Origin: Paracoccus alkanivorans
GTDB lineage: Bacteria; Pseudomonadota; Alphaproteobacteria; Rhodobacterales; Rhodobacteraceae
NCBI RefSeq assembly: GCF_003697785.1
Contig: NZ_QOKZ01000008.1
Coordinates: 62,001 to 126,000 of the forward strand
Direction: 5' to 3'
Length of the DNA stretch: 64,000 bases
Shown: piece after piece, positions 44,585-57,164 of the stretch
Position numbering within the stretch: the first letter of the stretch is position 1
Layout: every line of letters starts with the position of its first letter
Program-made: the position numbers and the translations under genes
Notes under the pieces: generated by a model
Told to the model about the DNA's origin: nothing
Databases searched by the model: none
Seen by the model: only the letters and a program-made list of their open reading frames with translations

Positions 44585-45520
44585 TCAGCCCGGCAGCGGG
44601 ATGAATTCATCCCGGTCGTCCACCGGCAGGTCGAACAGCCCCTGTCCCCATTGCTGCGCCTGCCATTCGCGTTTCGCCTCTTCGATCCTTTCCTTCGAGG
44701 AGGCGACGAAATTCCACCAGATATAGCGGGGACCGTTCAGCGTCTCGCCTCCAAGCGCCATCAGCCTTGCGCCGCGATCCCCGGCCGATACGGTGATCTC
44801 GTCGCCGGGGCGGAAGACCATCATCTGCCCGGCCTCGTATTCCTGCCCGGCGATGCGGATCGAGCCCTCGGTGATGTAGACCCCGCGATCCTCGTGATCG
44901 GTGGGCAGCGGGAAACGGGCCCGTGCCGCAAGTGTCACATCCAGGTAGAACGTGTCGGAATAGAGCGTCGCGGGCGCGGTCTCGCCATAGGCGCGGCCAA
45001 GGATCAGGCGGGCTTCGACGCCCTGGTCGCGGATCTCGGGCAGGGCATTCTTGCCGTGATGTTCGAATGCCGGGGGGATATCCTCGTGGCCTTCGGGCAG
45101 GGCGATCCAGGTCTGGATGCCGAACAGGCTGTTCGGCCCCTGACGCGCCTCGGCCGAGGTGCGTTCGGAATGCGTCACCCCCTTGCCCGCGACCATCCAG
45201 TTCAGTTCCCCGGGCCGGATGATCTGATCGCTGCCGACGCTGTCGCGGTGATGGAAGTCGCCGCGATAAAGATAGGTGACGGTGCCCAGCCCGATATGCG
45301 GATGCGGGCGCACATCGACGCCTTGCCCGGTCAGGAACTCGGCAGGGCCGGCCTGGTCGAAGAAGATGAACGGGCCGACCATCTGCCGCCTTGGCGCGGG
45401 CAGGGCGCGGCGGACCTCGAAATCGCCGAGGTCGCGTGCGCGGGGGATGATCAGCGTCTCGATGGCATCCGGGCCGATCTCGTCGGGGCAACCGGGGGTG
45501 AGTGCGGGGTTCCAGCTCAT
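44585..45520 (-). CDS. pirin family protein (cupin-fold, possible quercetinase)
   Basis: 311-residue bicupin. The N-terminal cupin has the metal-binding set HPHIGLGTVTYL and the later HSERT region (GVTHSERTS), with residues like those of E. coli YhhW, a quercetin dioxygenase. The C-terminal cupin is degenerate. AAAGGAGG precedes the ATG at 45520. A VOC-hydrolase fusion gene diverges from it across 159 bp, which hints at shared control of aromatic or quinone metabolism (inference). Confidence 0.92.
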   Translation of the reverse strand: MSWNPALTPGCPDEIGPDAIETLIIPRARDLGDFEVRRALPAPRRQMVGPFIFFDQAGPAEFLTGQGVDVRPHPHIGLGTVTYLYRGDFHHRDSVGSDQIIRPGELNWMVAGKGVTHSERTSAEARQGPNSLFGIQTWIALPEGHEDIPPAFEHHGKNALPEIRDQGVEARLILGRAYGETAPATLYSDTFYLDVTLAARARFPLPTDHEDRGVYITEGSIRIAGQEYEAGQMMVFRPGDEITVSAGDRGARLMALGGETLNGPRYIWWNFVASSKERIEEAKREWQAQQWGQGLFDLPVDDRDEFIPLPG

Positions 45521-45679
45521 GGCGATCCTCCTTTGGCTGAATCACAGAATGGTCCGATTCCATCGAACCGCCAAGCCAAGAGGTGTTCGGGATACACGAA
45601 CACGGGGTTGGGCAAATCCTTGCTGGTGCCCTGCGGGCGGGTGCCGCATCTTCATCACCAGACAACAAGGAGCCATGCC

Positions 45680-47197
45680 ATGACCAGCGGAATCCATCAT
45701 GTGACGGCCATTACCCGCGATGTGCAGGCGAATGTCGATTTCTGGATGGACTTTTTGAGGCTTTCATTGGTCAAGCAGAGCGCGGGTTTCGAAGATGCCG
45801 AGCAGCTTCACCTGTTCTACGGCAATGCCACCGCCGATCCCGGGACGCTGGTCAGCTTTCTTGTCTGGCAGGACGGCGCGCCCGGCCGCGTGGGTCACGG
45901 ACAGGTGGCCGAGATCGCGCTGGCCATTCCCCGCGCCCGGATCGGCGACTGGCTGACCCGCGCCATGCAACGCCAGTTGCGGATCGAGGGGCCGTCGCGG
46001 GAGTTCGGCGAGCCGGTGCTGCGCCTGAAGGATCCCGACGGGATCATCGTCAAGCTTGTCGGCGCGGATGTTCCCGATACCGGCTGGCCTGCCGCGCCGC
46101 ATGGGCTGCGCGCCGTCACGATCTGGTCCGAACTGCCGGAACAGACCGCCGCTTTCCTGACCCGTTTCGGCTATCGCGCCGGGTTGGCCGAAGGCGGCGT
46201 GACGCGGCTGGTATCGGACAGCGACGCGCTGGATATCCGCGATGCCTCGGGCTTCGTGGCGGGCATTCCCGGCACGGGCGTGATCGATCATGTCGCGCTG
46301 CGGATGCCGGATGTGACAGCCATCGAGGCCCATCGCGCCGGGTTGTCGGGCCTGAACAGCGGCGAGGTGACGGTCCATGACCGCAAGTATTTCACCTCGC
46401 TCTATATCCGCGAGCCGGGGGAAACCCTGATCGAACTGGCCACGGACGGCCCCGGCATGGGCATCGACGAGGCCCCCGGCCATCTGGGCGAGACCCTGAT
46501 GATCCCGCCGCATTTCGCCGACCGCGCCGATGATCTGCGCGTGTCGCTGCCGCAATTCGCCCGTCCGGGCGAGGAAAGGATTCCGATGAGAGATCTTCCC
46601 TTCACCCACCGCATCCACCGGCCCGACCATCCCGATGGTTCGACCCTGCTGCTGTTGCACGGCACCGGCGGGAACGAGGCCGACCTGATGCCGCTGGCCC
46701 ATCATCTGAACCCGAACGCGACCCTGCTTGGCCTGCGTGGGCGGTCCAACGAAGAAGGCGTCACGCGCTTCTTCCGCCGCATGTCGATGACCAGCTTCGA
46801 CCAGGAGGATATCCGCGCCGAGGCGGCCGCCTTCGATGCTTTCATGAGCGGGGCGGTTGCCGCCTATGATCTGGACCCCGCACGCGTGACCGTGCTGGGC
46901 TATTCCAACGGCGCGAATTTCGCGGGGGCGGTGATGGGGCTTTATCCGGGATTGCTGAAACGGGCGGTCCTGATCCGGCCCATGGCGGTGCTTGATGACT
47001 TGCCGAGCCCCGATCTGACCGGCACAAGGGTGCTGACACTGTCAGGCGCGCGGGATCCCTACGGCTCCCATGCCCCGCGTCTGAACGATTGGCTGCGGAC
47101 CAATGGCGCCGATCTGGACGCCCGGACCATTCCGGCCGGGCATGAACTGGCGCAGGCCGATCTGGACGCCGCGCAGGACTGGCTGAAAGGAGTATGA
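45680..47197 (+). CDS. fused VOC extradiol dioxygenase / alpha-beta hydrolase (MhqO-MhqD-like)
   Basis: 505-residue protein. Residues 1-300 form two VOC repeats like MhqO-type ring-cleaving dioxygenases: HHVTAI at 6-11, DHVALRMP at 203-210, ETLIELATDG at 248-257, giving the His/His/Glu iron ligands. Residues 303-505 are a full alpha/beta hydrolase like MhqD, with HGTGG at 327-331, nucleophile Ser409 in GYSNG, Asp459 and His488. In Bacillus these are separate hydroquinone-resistance proteins. AAGGAG lies 6 bases before the ATG. There is no frame break between the halves. Confidence 0.88.
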   Translation: MTSGIHHVTAITRDVQANVDFWMDFLRLSLVKQSAGFEDAEQLHLFYGNATADPGTLVSFLVWQDGAPGRVGHGQVAEIALAIPRARIGDWLTRAMQRQLRIEGPSREFGEPVLRLKDPDGIIVKLVGADVPDTGWPAAPHGLRAVTIWSELPEQTAAFLTRFGYRAGLAEGGVTRLVSDSDALDIRDASGFVAGIPGTGVIDHVALRMPDVTAIEAHRAGLSGLNSGEVTVHDRKYFTSLYIREPGETLIELATDGPGMGIDEAPGHLGETLMIPPHFADRADDLRVSLPQFARPGEERIPMRDLPFTHRIHRPDHPDGSTLLLLHGTGGNEADLMPLAHHLNPNATLLGLRGRSNEEGVTRFFRRMSMTSFDQEDIRAEAAAFDAFMSGAVAAYDLDPARVTVLGYSNGANFAGAVMGLYPGLLKRAVLIRPMAVLDDLPSPDLTGTRVLTLSGARDPYGSHAPRLNDWLRTNGADLDARTIPAGHELAQADLDAAQDWLKGV

Positions 47198-47198
47198 G

Positions 47199-47528
47199 AT
47201 GACCGGGATCACCGTCACCAGGGAGGAAACCGACAGCCGTCACGGCCGCTATGTGGCGCGCGTTGCGGGTATCGACGCCGAGGCCGAGCTGACCTTTACC
47301 CGCCGGGCCGGGGACCGGATCAGCGCCGATCACACCGGCGCGCCCGAGGAGTTGCGCGGCACCGGCGCGGCGGGCGCGCTGGTCCGGCACATGGTCGAGG
47401 ATGCCCGCACGAACGGCTTCACCATCATTCCGCTCTGCCCCTATGTGCAGGCCCAATATGCCAGGCATCCCGATTGGTCGGATGTTTTCACGACCGCGCC
47501 GGGCGAAAAACCGAAATTGCCGGGGTAG
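47199..47528 (+). CDS. GNAT-like N-acetyltransferase (YidJ type, short)
   Basis: 109-residue protein of the minimal GNAT group: AEAELTFTRRAGDRISADHT, then EELRGTGAAGALVRHMVEDARTNGF, which carries the acetyl-CoA loop (RGTGAAG, normally RGxGxA), and a final LCPYVQAQYARHPDWSDV. The ATG is one base after the stop of the fused dioxygenase-hydrolase, with AAAGGAG inside its end, so the two are coupled. The substrate is unknown. Confidence 0.85.
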   Translation: MTGITVTREETDSRHGRYVARVAGIDAEAELTFTRRAGDRISADHTGAPEELRGTGAAGALVRHMVEDARTNGFTIIPLCPYVQAQYARHPDWSDVFTTAPGEKPKLPG

Positions 47529-47658
47529 GCAAGGAAGGGCGCGGCGCCGGTTGTGCCGGCGCTCTGCGGAGGCGAGCGAAATCGCGGGCGCCGAGCGGTG
47601 ATGTCACGCCTTTGCCCGAGTCTCGTGATATTCGTGGCCGATGCTGCGCAACGAGAAA

Positions 47659-47685
47659 ACCCGCCCTGCAGGCGACAGGGCGGGT
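47659..47685 (-). terminator. intrinsic terminator after clpA
   Basis: ACCCGCCCTG pairs perfectly with CAGGGCGGGT around a 7-base loop; on the minus strand it is followed by a TTTTCT tract. It is about 30 bp past the clpA stop. Confidence 0.85.
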
Positions 47686-47714
47686 AACTTGCTGATCATT
47701 GCCGGCCAAGAACT

Positions 47715-50039
47715 TCAGTCGGCCGTCAAAAGCGGGGTCTTCGACTTTCCGATACGCGGGGCGTCGGGGCCGGTAATGTCGAAAACGGGCTTGTCGTCCT
47801 CGATCATCACCCGGACAACGCCGCCTTTCTGCAACCTGCCGAACAGCAACTCTTCCGCCAGGGGCTTCTTGATATGCTCCTGGATGATGCGGGCAAGGGG
47901 ACGCGCGCCCATCATGTCGTCGTAACCCTTTTCGGCCAGCCAGTTGGCGGCTTCCGGGGTCAGTTCGATATGGACGTTGCGGTCCATCAGCTGCGCCTCG
48001 AGCTGCAGCACGAATTTCTCGACCACATGCACGACAACCTCGCGCGACAGCGGCGCAAAGCTGATGATCGCGTCCAGCCGGTTGCGGAACTCGGGCGTGA
48101 AGGTCCGCTCGATCGCGGCGGTGTCCTCTCCCTCGCGGCGGTCGCGGGCAAAGCCGATGGCGGCCCTGGCCTGATCGGCGGCCCCGGCATTCGAGGTCAT
48201 GATCAGGATCACGTTGCGGAAATCCACCTGCCGCCCGTTATGGTCGGTCAGCTTGCCGTGATCCATCACCTGCAGCAGGATGTTGTAGACATCGGGATGC
48301 GCCTTCTCGATCTCGTCGAGCAGCAGCACGCAATGCGGGTGCTGGTCCACGCCATCGGTCAACAGCCCGCCCTGGTCGAAACCGACATAGCCCGGAGGCG
48401 CGCCGATCAGGCGGCTGACGGCGTGCTTCTCCATGTATTCCGACATGTCGAAGCGCAGCAGTTCCACCCCGAGCGTCGAGGCCAGCTGCTTGGCCACCTC
48501 GGTCTTGCCGACGCCTGTGGGGCCGGCGAACAGGTAGTTGCCGATGGGTTTTTCGGGTTCCCGCAGCCCGGCCCGTGCCAGCTTGATCGCCGATGACAGC
48601 GCCTCGATCGCCGAATCCTGCCCGAATACGACGCGCTTGAGCGTGTTGTTCAGGTCGCGCAGCACCTCGGCATCGTCCTTGCTGACATTTTTGGGCGGAA
48701 TGCGGGCGATCTTGGCCACCACAGCCTCGATCTCCTTGGGGGAGATGGTCTTGCGGCGCTTGCTTTCCGCGACCAGGTGTTGCGCCGCCCCGGCCTCGTC
48801 GATCACGTCGATGGCGCTGTCGGGCAGCTTGCGGTCGTTGATATAGCGCGAGGCCAGCTCGACCGCCGACTTGATCGCGTCATTGGTATAGCGCAGCTCG
48901 TGGTGCTTTTCGAAATGCGGCTTGAGTCCCATCAGGATCTTGATCGAATCGGGCACGGTGGGCTCGTTCACGTCGATCTTCTGGAACCGGCGGCTAAGCG
49001 CGCGGTCCTTTTCGAAATGCTGGCGATATTCCTTGTAGGTGGTCGACCCCATGCAGCGCAGCTTGCCGCCCGCAAGCGCGGGTTTCAGCAGGTTCGAGGC
49101 ATCCATCGCCCCGCCTGAGGTCGCGCCCGCACCGATCACTGTATGGATCTCGTCGATGAACAGGATCGCGTCTTCATGGCCCTCAAGCTCCTTGACGACG
49201 GCCTTCAGCCGTTCCTCGAAATCGCCGCGATAGCGGGTGCCGGCCAGCAATGCGCCCATGTCGAGCGAAAAGATCGTGGCGCCCGACAGCACCTCCGGCG
49301 TTTCGCCCTCGACGATCTTCTTGGCCAGTCCCTCGGCGATGGCGGTCTTGCCAACACCCGGATCGCCGACCAGCAGCGGGTTGTTCTTGCGGCGCCGGCA
49401 GAGCACCTGGATGCAACGCTCGACCTCGTCCTCGCGGCCGATCAGGGGGTCGACATCGCCCTTTTCCGATTTCGCGTTCAGATCGACGCAATATTTGGCA
49501 AGCGCGGTTTCCTCCTTGGCCTCCTGCACCGGTTCGGCCTGTTTTGCCTCCTCGGGTTCGTCCGAGCCCAGCACCTTGCGCGGTTCGCTGAAGGTCGGGT
49601 TCTTGGCCACGCCATGGGCGATGAAATTCACCGCGTCATAGCGGGTCATGTCCATTTCCTGCAGGAAGAAGGCCGCGTTCGATTCCCGCTCGGCGAAAAT
49701 CGCGACCAGCACATTGGCGCCGGTCACTTCTTGCCGGCCCGAGCTTTGGACATGGATGGCGGCGCGCTGGATCACCCGCTGGAAGGCGGCGGTCGGCACG
49801 GCCTCTGACCCTTCGACATCGGTGATCAGGGTGGACAGGTCATCCTCGATGAAATCGACCAGCAGCTTGCGCAATTCGTCCAGATCGACATTGCAGGCGC
49901 GCATCACCTTGACGGCGTCCGGTTCCTCGGTCAGCGCCAGAAGCAGATGTTCCAGCGTGGCCAGTTCATGTCGATGTTCGTTCGCCAGCGCAAGCGCCTG
50001 GTGAATGGCCTGTTCCAGGGAAGTCGAGAAACTTGGCAC
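47715..50039 (-). CDS. clpA: ATP-dependent Clp protease ATPase ClpA
   Basis: 774-residue AAA+ unfoldase that feeds ClpP. Clp N-domain repeats at about 1-145, first AAA module with Walker A GDPGVGKT at 225-232, second module near residue 510 with GPTGVGKTE, plus the [15 protein letters not shown] pore region. The length is normal. The usual upstream neighbour clpS is not present, and the gene is preceded only by about 220 bp of low-coding sequence before gloB. A weak RpoH-like site lies upstream. Confidence 0.97.
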   Translation of the reverse strand: MPSFSTSLEQAIHQALALANEHRHELATLEHLLLALTEEPDAVKVMRACNVDLDELRKLLVDFIEDDLSTLITDVEGSEAVPTAAFQRVIQRAAIHVQSSGRQEVTGANVLVAIFAERESNAAFFLQEMDMTRYDAVNFIAHGVAKNPTFSEPRKVLGSDEPEEAKQAEPVQEAKEETALAKYCVDLNAKSEKGDVDPLIGREDEVERCIQVLCRRRKNNPLLVGDPGVGKTAIAEGLAKKIVEGETPEVLSGATIFSLDMGALLAGTRYRGDFEERLKAVVKELEGHEDAILFIDEIHTVIGAGATSGGAMDASNLLKPALAGGKLRCMGSTTYKEYRQHFEKDRALSRRFQKIDVNEPTVPDSIKILMGLKPHFEKHHELRYTNDAIKSAVELASRYINDRKLPDSAIDVIDEAGAAQHLVAESKRRKTISPKEIEAVVAKIARIPPKNVSKDDAEVLRDLNNTLKRVVFGQDSAIEALSSAIKLARAGLREPEKPIGNYLFAGPTGVGKTEVAKQLASTLGVELLRFDMSEYMEKHAVSRLIGAPPGYVGFDQGGLLTDGVDQHPHCVLLLDEIEKAHPDVYNILLQVMDHGKLTDHNGRQVDFRNVILIMTSNAGAADQARAAIGFARDRREGEDTAAIERTFTPEFRNRLDAIISFAPLSREVVVHVVEKFVLQLEAQLMDRNVHIELTPEAANWLAEKGYDDMMGARPLARIIQEHIKKPLAEELLFGRLQKGGVVRVMIEDDKPVFDITGPDAPRIGKSKTPLLTAD

Positions 50040-50258
50040 GGTCGTCTCCTGTCAGTCGGCTGGCGGTATGGGCGACGTGCCCACCTGCCCAGACTGTCAT
50101 GGTAGTTTTAAGATTTGGTGGAATCGGCCCGGCTTCAAGCTGTTTTTTAAATTTGTCCGGGTTTTTTGCCACGGCTGAGGCAAATGTGATGTCGCCCCGT
50201 GTGGTTTTCAAGATCCCCGATCCGGCATCGTATTTCCGCAAGCCCTGTTGAAAAGCCG
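50040..50258. other. intergenic region upstream of clpA, no gene seen
   Basis: This segment is notably less GC-rich, with runs such as TTTTTTAAATTTG and GGGTTTTTTG. A minus-strand frame (49966-50241) overlaps clpA and has non-host codon use, so I do not call it. On the minus strand CTTG-N17-CCAAATC (about 50112-50139) weakly resembles an RpoH promoter for clpA. Confidence 0.4.
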
Positions 50259-51005
50259 TCAGAAATTGTCCTTCATGCTGCGCAGCCGCGCGAAAACCTC
50301 GACATCGGGGGCATCCTCCATGTCCAAATTTTTACGCAGTTCCTTGACACGCAGAAAGGGATTCGTCGCCCTTTCCTCGGCCAGTGTGGCAGGCGAGCAG
50401 GGCAGGCGGTCCGCCTCGGTCCCGGCCAGTCTTTCCCGCAGCGCGTCATTGTCGGGATCGACCGAAAGGGCGAAGGCGCCATTGGTCGCGCAATAGTCAT
50501 GGCCCGAGCAGATCAGCGTTTCGCCGGGCAGGGCGTTCAGCCGCGTCAGGCTGTCCCACATCATTGCGGCATCGCCTTCGAACAGCCGCCCGCAGCCCAT
50601 CGCCATCAGGCTGTCGGCGGTAAAGGCATAGCCCGATTTCGGGAAATGGAAGGCGACATGCCCGACCGTGTGGCCCGATACGTCGATGACATCGACGGCT
50701 TCGCCCAGCACTTCGAACGGCTGGCCCGGCGCGACGCGGGCGTCGAGAGGCGGCAGCCGGTGCGCATCCGCCGCCGCTCCCGCTACCTGCGCACCGGTCC
50801 GGGCCACGATTTCGGGCACGCCGTCTATATGGTCTCCGTGATGGTGGGTCAGCAGGATCATGTCCAGCCCCCAGCCCCTGCGATCCAGTTCGGACAGGAT
50901 CGGCGCGGCCTCGGGGGCATCGACCAGCGCCGTGCCCGTCTCGCCATGAAGAAGATAGGCGTAGTTGTCCCTGAGGCAGCGGATGGTGATCAGTTCCAGC
51001 GGCAT
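50259..51005 (-). CDS. gloB: hydroxyacylglutathione hydrolase (glyoxalase II)
   Basis: 248-residue MBL-fold hydrolase that releases D-lactate from S-D-lactoylglutathione in methylglyoxal detoxification. The binuclear metal site is LTHHHGDHIDG (about 53-63), with HTVGHVAFH and the distal DSLMAMGCGRLFEGD and CSGHDYCATN. ATG 51005 has AAGGA upstream. A methyltransferase gene diverges from it across about 57 bp. Confidence 0.95.
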   Translation of the reverse strand: MPLELITIRCLRDNYAYLLHGETGTALVDAPEAAPILSELDRRGWGLDMILLTHHHGDHIDGVPEIVARTGAQVAGAAADAHRLPPLDARVAPGQPFEVLGEAVDVIDVSGHTVGHVAFHFPKSGYAFTADSLMAMGCGRLFEGDAAMMWDSLTRLNALPGETLICSGHDYCATNGAFALSVDPDNDALRERLAGTEADRLPCSPATLAEERATNPFLRVKELRKNLDMEDAPDVEVFARLRSMKDNF

Positions 51006-51062
51006 TGGCAAATCCTTCCCCATATGATGTGTTGAATCTGACAAAAGCATGGCCGGGACGCA

Positions 51063-51881
51063 ATGCACCACGATATCGAGGATCTGCGGCGTTTCTATTA
51101 CCAGCGGGCACTGGGCCGCGTGGTGCAGCGAATCCTGCGTGACCGGCTGACCGGGCGCTGGCGGCCCGGCAGCTGCAAGGGCATGAACGTGGCGGGATTC
51201 GGCTTTGCGGCGCCCATGCTGCGGCCCTATCTGGAGACCGCGCGCCGGGTCACTGCCCTGATGCCGGGGCCGCAGGGCGTGATGGGCTGGCCGGCGGGGC
51301 TGCCCAATCACAGCGTCCTGTGCGACGAAACCGCCTGGCCGATCGAGACAGGCAGCATAGATCGCCTTGTGGTGCTGCACGGGCTTGAGACCAGCGATCA
51401 TCCCGCGGCCCTGATGACAGAGGCCTGGCGCGCACTTGGCCCCGGCGGACGGATGATCGTGATGGTGCCGAACCGGGCGGGGCTGTGGGCGGCTTCCGAG
51501 CGCACGCCATTCGGCCTTGGGCGCAGCTATACTGCCGGGCAGTTGGAAGGGCAGACGCTGAAAGCCGGGTTCGTGACGGAATGGCATGGATCGGCGGTTT
51601 ATATTCCGCCATCGGATCGGCGTTTCTGGCTGCGCAGCGCCCAGATGTGGGAGCGGACCGGGGCACGGATCAGCCGCGTCCTGATCGCGGGGGTGGTTTT
51701 GATCGAGGTCAGCAAGCAGAGCAAGGGGATGATCGGCCCGGGCGTCAAGGTTCACGTGCCCAGCCCGCTGGATATCCTGGATGGGGTAGCCCGGCCGCGC
51801 CCGGTCAGATCGCCCACCGCAAGAGGGCGGATCATCGTTTCTCCCTATGCCCGCGGGGAGCCGATAGGATCAAACGGTTGA
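51063..51881 (+). CDS. class I SAM-dependent methyltransferase
   Basis: 272-residue soluble protein. The methyltransferase core appears as MNVAGFGFAAPML (motif I position, with a Gly-rich turn), SIDRLVVLHGLETSDHPAALMTEAWRALGPGGRMIVMVPN, which matches the UbiE/COQ5-like post-I and motif III pattern, and SYTAGQLEGQTLKAGF. The family is widespread in alphaproteobacteria beside gloB, but the substrate is not known. The start at 51063 lacks a strong ribosome site. Confidence 0.85.
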   Translation: MHHDIEDLRRFYYQRALGRVVQRILRDRLTGRWRPGSCKGMNVAGFGFAAPMLRPYLETARRVTALMPGPQGVMGWPAGLPNHSVLCDETAWPIETGSIDRLVVLHGLETSDHPAALMTEAWRALGPGGRMIVMVPNRAGLWAASERTPFGLGRSYTAGQLEGQTLKAGFVTEWHGSAVYIPPSDRRFWLRSAQMWERTGARISRVLIAGVVLIEVSKQSKGMIGPGVKVHVPSPLDILDGVARPRPVRSPTARGRIIVSPYARGEPIGSNG

Positions 51882-52230
51882 AACCGTGGAATCGCGGCGG
51901 CACCGAAGGAAGGGGAATCACATCCGTCACGCGTCCTGACAAGGTGCAGTTCGGATCGCGCACGGCTCTCCCTGCGACAGCCTGTCGCACCCCCGGAGGC
52001 GGGTTGCCGCCTGCCGGAAGGGCTATCCCGCCAAGGGTGGAACATCCCCGGCCGCAAAGGCTCTCTTTTACGTGTGCTAAGTGGTTGCCGGTCGGTAAAC
52101 GACCTGCTAGAGACTGCGCAGATTTTACGGACGGCCCTCCAAAAGCCGTGCGACCGCGACCCGCACCCCCGCGACAGACCGGACGAAGATCCGGCCCGCC
52201 AGCGGGGCTGCGCAAACGTAAAGGATGACC
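51882..52230. other. atp operon leader region, no gene seen
   Basis: About 350 bases between the methyltransferase and atpH. I see no credible gene. Two hairpins stand in series: TGCGACA/TGTCGCA with a 3-base loop (51973-51989) and AGGCGG/CCGCCT with a 4-base loop (51997-52012). A promoter-like TTGCCG-N17-TAGAGA sits at 52085-52113, and GGTCG-N5-CGACC (52090-52104) overlaps it. Confidence 0.4.
52085..52113 (+). promoter_or_regulatory. candidate sigma-70-like promoter for the atp operon
   Basis: TTGCCG, 17 bases, TAGAGA, about 120 bp before atpH. A short inverted repeat GGTCG/CGACC overlaps the spacer. It is a consensus match by eye only. Confidence 0.3.
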
Positions 52231-52790
52231 GTGGCCAACTCTGTTTCCATGTCCCAGAGCATCGCCGGGCGCTATGCGCAGGCCGTCTTCGACATCGTGA
52301 AAGAAGAAGGGGGGCTGGATGACCTGGCCCGCCAGACCGATGAGCTGCAGAACGCGCTGGACGAGAGCGCCGATCTGCGCGACCTGATCGCCTCTCCGCT
52401 TTATTCCCGGCAGCAGCAGGGCGGGGCCATTTCCGCTCTGGCCGCGAAGATGGGATTGTCGGAGGTGCTGTCGAACACATTGCAACTGATGGCGCGCAAC
52501 CGCCGCCTTTTCGTGCTGCCGCAACTGATCGGACGCCTGCGCGACCTGATCGCGGAAGCGCGCGGCGAGGTGACGGCCGATGTGACCAGCGCCATTGCCC
52601 TGTCCGACGAACAGCAGCAGCGCCTGACGCAGACGCTCGCCGATAAATCGGGCAAAAAGGTCAAATTGAATACCCGCGTGGATGAGGGGCTCATCGGCGG
52701 TATGATTGTCAAGCTGGGCTCGCAGATGATCGACAGTTCGGTCCGCTCGAAGCTCGCCTCCCTGCAGAATGCTATGAAAGAGGTCGGATA

Positions 52791-52791
<1 letters not shown>
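52231..52791 (+). CDS. atpH: ATP synthase F1 subunit delta
   Basis: Peripheral-stalk subunit joining F1 to the b subunits. About 186 residues, normal. The N-terminal helical part ([19 protein letters not shown]) and the C-terminal [30 protein letters not shown] are diagnostic. GTG 52231 is used because AAAGG lies 6 bases away; an in-frame ATG at 52225 sits directly on the ribosome site, and a further ATG occurs at 52249. Its stop is next to the atpA ATG. Confidence 0.93.
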
Positions 52792-54326
<1,535 letters not shown>

Positions 54327-54338
54327 GAGGGGGAATAG

Positions 54339-55217
54339 ATGCCCAGCCTCAAGGATCTCAAAACCCGGATCGAAAGCGTCAAGAACACGCGGAAGATCAC
54401 CAAGGCGATGCAGATGGTCGCCGCGGCGAAACTTCGCCGCGCGCAGGACGCTGCCGAAGCCGCCCGTCCCTATGCCGACCGGATGGCCGCCGTCATGGCC
54501 GGCCTGACGGCAAATTCGGCGGGATCGGAAAACGCGCCCCGGTTGCTGTCGGGCACCGGCAGCGACCAGCGGCATCTGCTGGTCGTGATGACCGCCGAGC
54601 GCGGTCTTGCCGGCGGCTTCAACAGCTCGATCGTCAAGCTGGCCCGGACGCATGCGGAAAACCTGCGCGGGCAGGGCAAGGATGTCACCATCCTGACTGT
54701 CGGCAAGAAGGGCCGCGAACAGCTCAAGCGTGAATATGGCGACCGGATCGTTCATCACGTCGACCTGTCCGAGGTCAAGCGCGTCGGCTACGAAAATGCC
54801 CGCGGCATCGCCGACGAGGTTCTGGACCGGTTCGAAAGCGGCGAATTCGATGTCGCCACGATCTTCTACAACCGGTTCGAATCGGTGATCAGCCAGGTGC
54901 CGACCGCCCGCCAGATCATTCCGGCCGAACCGCCCGAAGGCGAGGACGTGGCCGAGGCATCGGCGCTTTACGATTACGAGCCCGAGGAAGAGGCCATTCT
55001 GGCCGAACTCCTGCCGCGCTCGGTGGCGACGCAGATCTTTGCGGCGCTTCTGGAGAACGCGGCGTCCGAGCAGGGCGCGCGGATGAGCGCCATGGACAAT
55101 GCCACGCGCAATGCCGGCGACATGATCGACCGCCTGACAACCGAGTATAACCGCTCGCGCCAGGCTGCGATCACCAAGGAACTCATCGAAATCATTTCGG
55201 GCGCAGAGGCGCTCTGA
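54339..55217 (+). CDS. atpG: ATP synthase F1 subunit gamma
   Basis: 292-residue central-stalk rotor subunit. The N-terminal coiled coil [30 protein letters not shown] and the C-terminal coil [34 protein letters not shown] frame the globular middle ([10 protein letters not shown]). A GAGGGGG site lies 12 bp after atpA. Normal length. Confidence 0.98.
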   Translation: MPSLKDLKTRIESVKNTRKITKAMQMVAAAKLRRAQDAAEAARPYADRMAAVMAGLTANSAGSENAPRLLSGTGSDQRHLLVVMTAERGLAGGFNSSIVKLARTHAENLRGQGKDVTILTVGKKGREQLKREYGDRIVHHVDLSEVKRVGYENARGIADEVLDRFESGEFDVATIFYNRFESVISQVPTARQIIPAEPPEGEDVAEASALYDYEPEEEAILAELLPRSVATQIFAALLENAASEQGARMSAMDNATRNAGDMIDRLTTEYNRSRQAAITKELIEIISGAEAL

Positions 55218-55223
55218 CCGTAA

Positions 55224-56663
<1,440 letters not shown>

Positions 56664-56672
56664 GGAGGCAAA

Positions 56673-57128
56673 ATGGCCGATAGCATGCAGTTCGACCTCG
56701 TCTCGCCGGAGCGGAAGCTGATTTCCGTCCCGGTGCGCGAGGTGCGCCTGCCGGGCACCGAGGGCGATCTGACCGCCATGCCCGGCCACGCGCCCGTCAT
56801 CGTCACCTTGCGCCCCGGCCTTGTGACCGTGGTCGCCGATGATGGTGCCAGCAGCGAATTCGCCGTGACCGGCGGATTTGCCGAGATCAATGGCGAATCC
56901 GTCAGCCTTCTGGCCGAGCGCGGACATCCCCGTGAAGAGATCACCCAGGAGATCTTCAACGAGATGATGACCGAGGCGCTTCGCAAGAAGAAGGCTGCCG
57001 AGAAGAAGGCCGAAACCCATTCGGCCGGCGAAGAATTCGTCACCGCCGCTATCAAGCTGCTGGCGGATATGGAGGCCCTGGGCACCCATATCGGACTGGA
57101 TCCCAATCAGGCCTCTGTGCCTGATTGA
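56673..57128 (+). CDS. atpC: ATP synthase F1 subunit epsilon
   Basis: 151-residue subunit of the rotor stalk. The N-terminal beta-sandwich (MQFDLVSPERKLISVPVREVRLPGTEGDLTAMPGHAPV) matches the family, followed by a helical tail that is longer and more Lys-rich than in E. coli (RKKKAAEKKAE). AAGGAGG precedes the ATG. It is the last gene of the operon, and a terminator follows. Confidence 0.97.
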   Translation: MADSMQFDLVSPERKLISVPVREVRLPGTEGDLTAMPGHAPVIVTLRPGLVTVVADDGASSEFAVTGGFAEINGESVSLLAERGHPREEITQEIFNEMMTEALRKKKAAEKKAETHSAGEEFVTAAIKLLADMEALGTHIGLDPNQASVPD

Positions 57129-57164
57129 TTCCTGTCCGAACGCGCTTTGGCAGCAGTGTTTCCA

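Noticed and set aside
44513..45679. An N-terminal extension of the VOC-hydrolase fusion frame back to 44513.
   Set aside because: The extension is antisense to pirin, and the real start at 45680 has AAGGAG and the conserved VOC N-terminus.
49966..50241. A 91-codon minus-strand frame upstream of clpA.
   Set aside because: It overlaps the clpA start, has codon use unlike the host (many AAA, ACA, CCA, TTT codons) and matches no family I know; it is not ClpS.
51006..51755. An N-terminal extension of gloB reaching to 51755.
   Set aside because: It is antisense to the methyltransferase gene, and glyoxalase II starts at the ATG with AAGGA at 51005.
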